Origin: Magnetococcus sp. PR-3
Lineage (GTDB): Bacteria; Pseudomonadota; Magnetococcia; Magnetococcales; Magnetococcaceae
Assembly (NCBI RefSeq): GCF_036689865.1
Contig: NZ_JBAHUQ010000002.1
Coordinates: 186,001 to 250,000 of the forward strand
Direction of reading: 5' to 3'
Length of the DNA stretch: 64,000 bases
Numbering within the stretch: position 1 is the stretch's first letter; every line of letters begins with the position of its first letter. The position numbers and the translations under genes were made by a program. This document shows positions 62,542 to 64,000 of the stretch, piece after piece. The notes below the pieces were generated by a model. It was given only the letters and a program-made list of their open reading frames with translations. It was not told where the DNA came from and ran no database searches.

Positions 62542-63411
62542 ATGAACACCGTTCTTATTGTAGATGACGAACCAGAACAGATACGTGCCCCTATGAAACG
62601 ACAGATCCAGCGCGCTTTCCGTAAAAAGGTGGACAACCTCTCCGTACTGGAAGCAGACAATGGACAGATCGGTCTTGAAATGGTTGAAGAGCATCGACCT
62701 GAAGTCATTATCCTCGATGTCATGATGCCGGTTATGGATGGGGTCACCGCTTGCCGGAATATTCGTGCGAACCCCGCCTTTAGCGACCTGTTTGTGATCA
62801 TGCTGACCGGACGTGATGGTGGTATGGCTGAGGGGTTGGAAGTGGGTGCCGATCTCTACCTACGCAAACCCTATGATTTTGAAGTCCTTGAAGTGGCGGT
62901 TGCCAAAGGTCTTACACGCCAAAGCTCGGATAAACCGGGTGCTATGGATGCCCAAACCGGCCTATTTACCCGGGACTTTTTTATTAACACCATCCTGCCT
63001 AAGGAACTGAATGCTGCTGAACGTTACCGAGAAGCTTGCATGCATCCTGTCTCTTTGGCCATGGCCAAGATACGCGGACCCCAGGGTGAAATGCCCAATG
63101 CAGAAACCATACGTCAAATCACCAAGGGGTTTCACCTGCGTTTGAGTGATCGAGGGGCTGCCATCAGTGAAGGGGAGATTGCCATCTTAATGCCCAACAC
63201 CCCCGCCCCCAGTGCAGCCATTACGGGACAACGGTTACGGGATGAGATCGCCAAACATGGCTTACATAGCTACATCGGTATCACCAGTTACGATCATGCT
63301 GAAGCCCTATTACTCCCCCTAGCAGAGGATAACTGCAACCAAGCTCAGCAAATTGGACCCAACACCATCTGCTTGAATGATGAAGCTCTCGCTTCTTTCA
63401 ACCCCAGTTAA
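62542..63411 (+). CDS. Response regulator with degenerate GGDEF-like output domain
   Basis: A 289-residue protein. The REC domain has Asp59 in VIILDVMMPVMDG, Thr in MLTGRD and Lys109 in LRKPYD. The C-terminal ~150 residues resemble a GGDEF domain (MDAQTGLFTRDFFINTILPKE; ISEGEIAILMP), with SEGEI in place of GGDEF. The metal/GTP signature is lost, so no cyclase activity is expected; it may bind nucleotide or act by protein contact. The ATG at 62542 has TAGGAG; an ATG six bases earlier is too close to that site. It starts 23 bases after the kinase. Confidence 0.85.
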   Translation: MNTVLIVDDEPEQIRAPMKRQIQRAFRKKVDNLSVLEADNGQIGLEMVEEHRPEVIILDVMMPVMDGVTACRNIRANPAFSDLFVIMLTGRDGGMAEGLEVGADLYLRKPYDFEVLEVAVAKGLTRQSSDKPGAMDAQTGLFTRDFFINTILPKELNAAERYREACMHPVSLAMAKIRGPQGEMPNAETIRQITKGFHLRLSDRGAAISEGEIAILMPNTPAPSAAITGQRLRDEIAKHGLHSYIGITSYDHAEALLLPLAEDNCNQAQQIGPNTICLNDEALASFNPS

Positions 63412-63432
63412 TTTCACAGAGGAGCGTTAATC

Positions 63433-64000
63433 ATGTCACGTCAAACCCTCTCAAAAGGTCATGTTTTGCTGGTTGATGACAATGTTAATGAGCTGCAAGC
63501 TGTCCAGCGCTATTTAAGCCGTGAAGGCTATACCGTAACCAGTGTCCGCAGTGCGGCTGGCGCCATTGGTTTTTTAAAGGATGAAGAGATTGATCTGGTG
63601 ATCACCGACTACAACATGCCCATACGTAATGGTATGGATCTGTTTCGAGAGGTCCGTGCTACCTACCCTGAGTTACCGGTCATTATGATGACCGGTTTGG
63701 GCACAGAAAAACTGGCTGCCGATTTTATCCGGGAACGGGGTAGTGACTATTTGGTCAAACCGGTCAACATGCAGGAGCTGACTGCCAAGGTAAAACGGGG
63801 CATTGGTGTCAGTTGTGAACGTAAACTGATATTAGCCAATCAAGCATTGGAATCTGTTCGGGGTTCACTCAATCTCAGTTTGGCCACATTACGGACCATC
63901 CATTCGGTTGCAGAACACATTACGGGTCAGGGCAATCAAGAACGGGTGCGTGAGATTCTTTATCTGGTCAAGCAAAGTAGCCGCGAGTTGGCCGCAGCTG
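63433..64000 (+). CDS. Response regulator, 3' end outside window
   Basis: The frame opens at ATG 63433 with an AGAGGAG site and stays open to the window end. It encodes a receiver (VLLVDDNVNELQAVQRYL; ITDYNMPIRNG with the phosphorylated Asp; MMTGLG; YLVKPV) followed from residue ~125 by a helical segment (CERKLILANQALESVRGSL; LATLRTIHSVAEHITGQG) that may lead to an output domain beyond the edge. It is the fourth gene of the PhnD-kinase-regulator series, 21 bases after the previous stop. Confidence 0.85.
   Translation, partial: MSRQTLSKGHVLLVDDNVNELQAVQRYLSREGYTVTSVRSAAGAIGFLKDEEIDLVITDYNMPIRNGMDLFREVRATYPELPVIMMTGLGTEKLAADFIRERGSDYLVKPVNMQELTAKVKRGIGVSCERKLILANQALESVRGSLNLSLATLRTIHSVAEHITGQGNQERVREILYLVKQSSRELAAA

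Overview
The window is a chromosomal segment of a motile Gram-negative proteobacterium. It carries flagellar and chemotaxis genes, a TonB-ExbB-ExbD energised outer-membrane receptor, the outer-membrane assembly lipoprotein BamB and a full fatty-acid beta-oxidation operon. No rRNA, tRNA, CRISPR, insertion sequence or prophage gene was recognised. Gene content, moderate GC and style of the proteins fit a deep-branching alphaproteobacterium such as the Magnetococcales. That placement is an inference from impression, not from a database search.

Layout. 1-1918: the end of an AEC-type permease, a DUF2164 protein and an exported EEP-family phosphatase/nuclease. 2099-9594 (minus): a tightly overlapping fadE-thiolase-fadB/J-fadD operon, preceded by a permuted papain-like (YiiX-type) amidase gene. 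11209-15214 (plus): a TonB-dependent receptor with the copper-site motifs of OprC, followed directly by tonB, exbB and exbD, so probably a self-contained copper import unit. 15266-18715 (minus): an MBOAT O-acyltransferase with a membrane-anchored SGNH-like partner, then an agmatinase-family ureohydrolase. 19055-26544 (minus): fliK, flgD, flgE, fliL, fliM, fliN, fliO and fliP, with sigma-54-type -24/-12 elements before fliK, flgD and fliL. 27032-28503: an FMN-dependent nitronate monooxygenase/FabK-like enzyme and a small unknown protein, then a 1.1 kb AT-rich gap.

29652-43451: the most distinctive part of the window. A chemosensory set (hybrid CheA-REC, CheW, a soluble receptor, CheB, CheR, two CheY-like regulators, a CheX-like phosphatase) is interleaved with a partner-switching module. 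That module has one STAS protein followed by a single-chain REC-PP2C phosphatase-HATPase kinase, and two more STAS genes close the locus on the other strand. The last plus-strand gene fuses a CheC/CheX-like domain, a long acidic linker and a CBS-domain pair. Gene order suggests that chemosensory phosphorylation feeds a STAS switch, possibly acting on something other than, or additional to, the flagellar motor.

43614-51429 (minus): rodZ-ispG-hisS-yfgM-bamB-der, in the same order as the E. coli yfgA-ispG-hisS-yfgM-yfgL-engA block. 51691-56600: glutamine-dependent NAD synthetase, hisC, a DMT-family exporter and a divergent GAPDH-like dehydrogenase. 56718-58347 (minus): two pseudopilin-like genes sharing an RLPCPDT motif. 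58564-64000 (plus): a small membrane protein, a DUF190 protein, then a PhnD-like periplasmic binding protein, a HAMP-PAS histidine kinase, a response regulator with a degenerate GGDEF-like domain and a second regulator cut by the window end. These last four look like one signalling operon.
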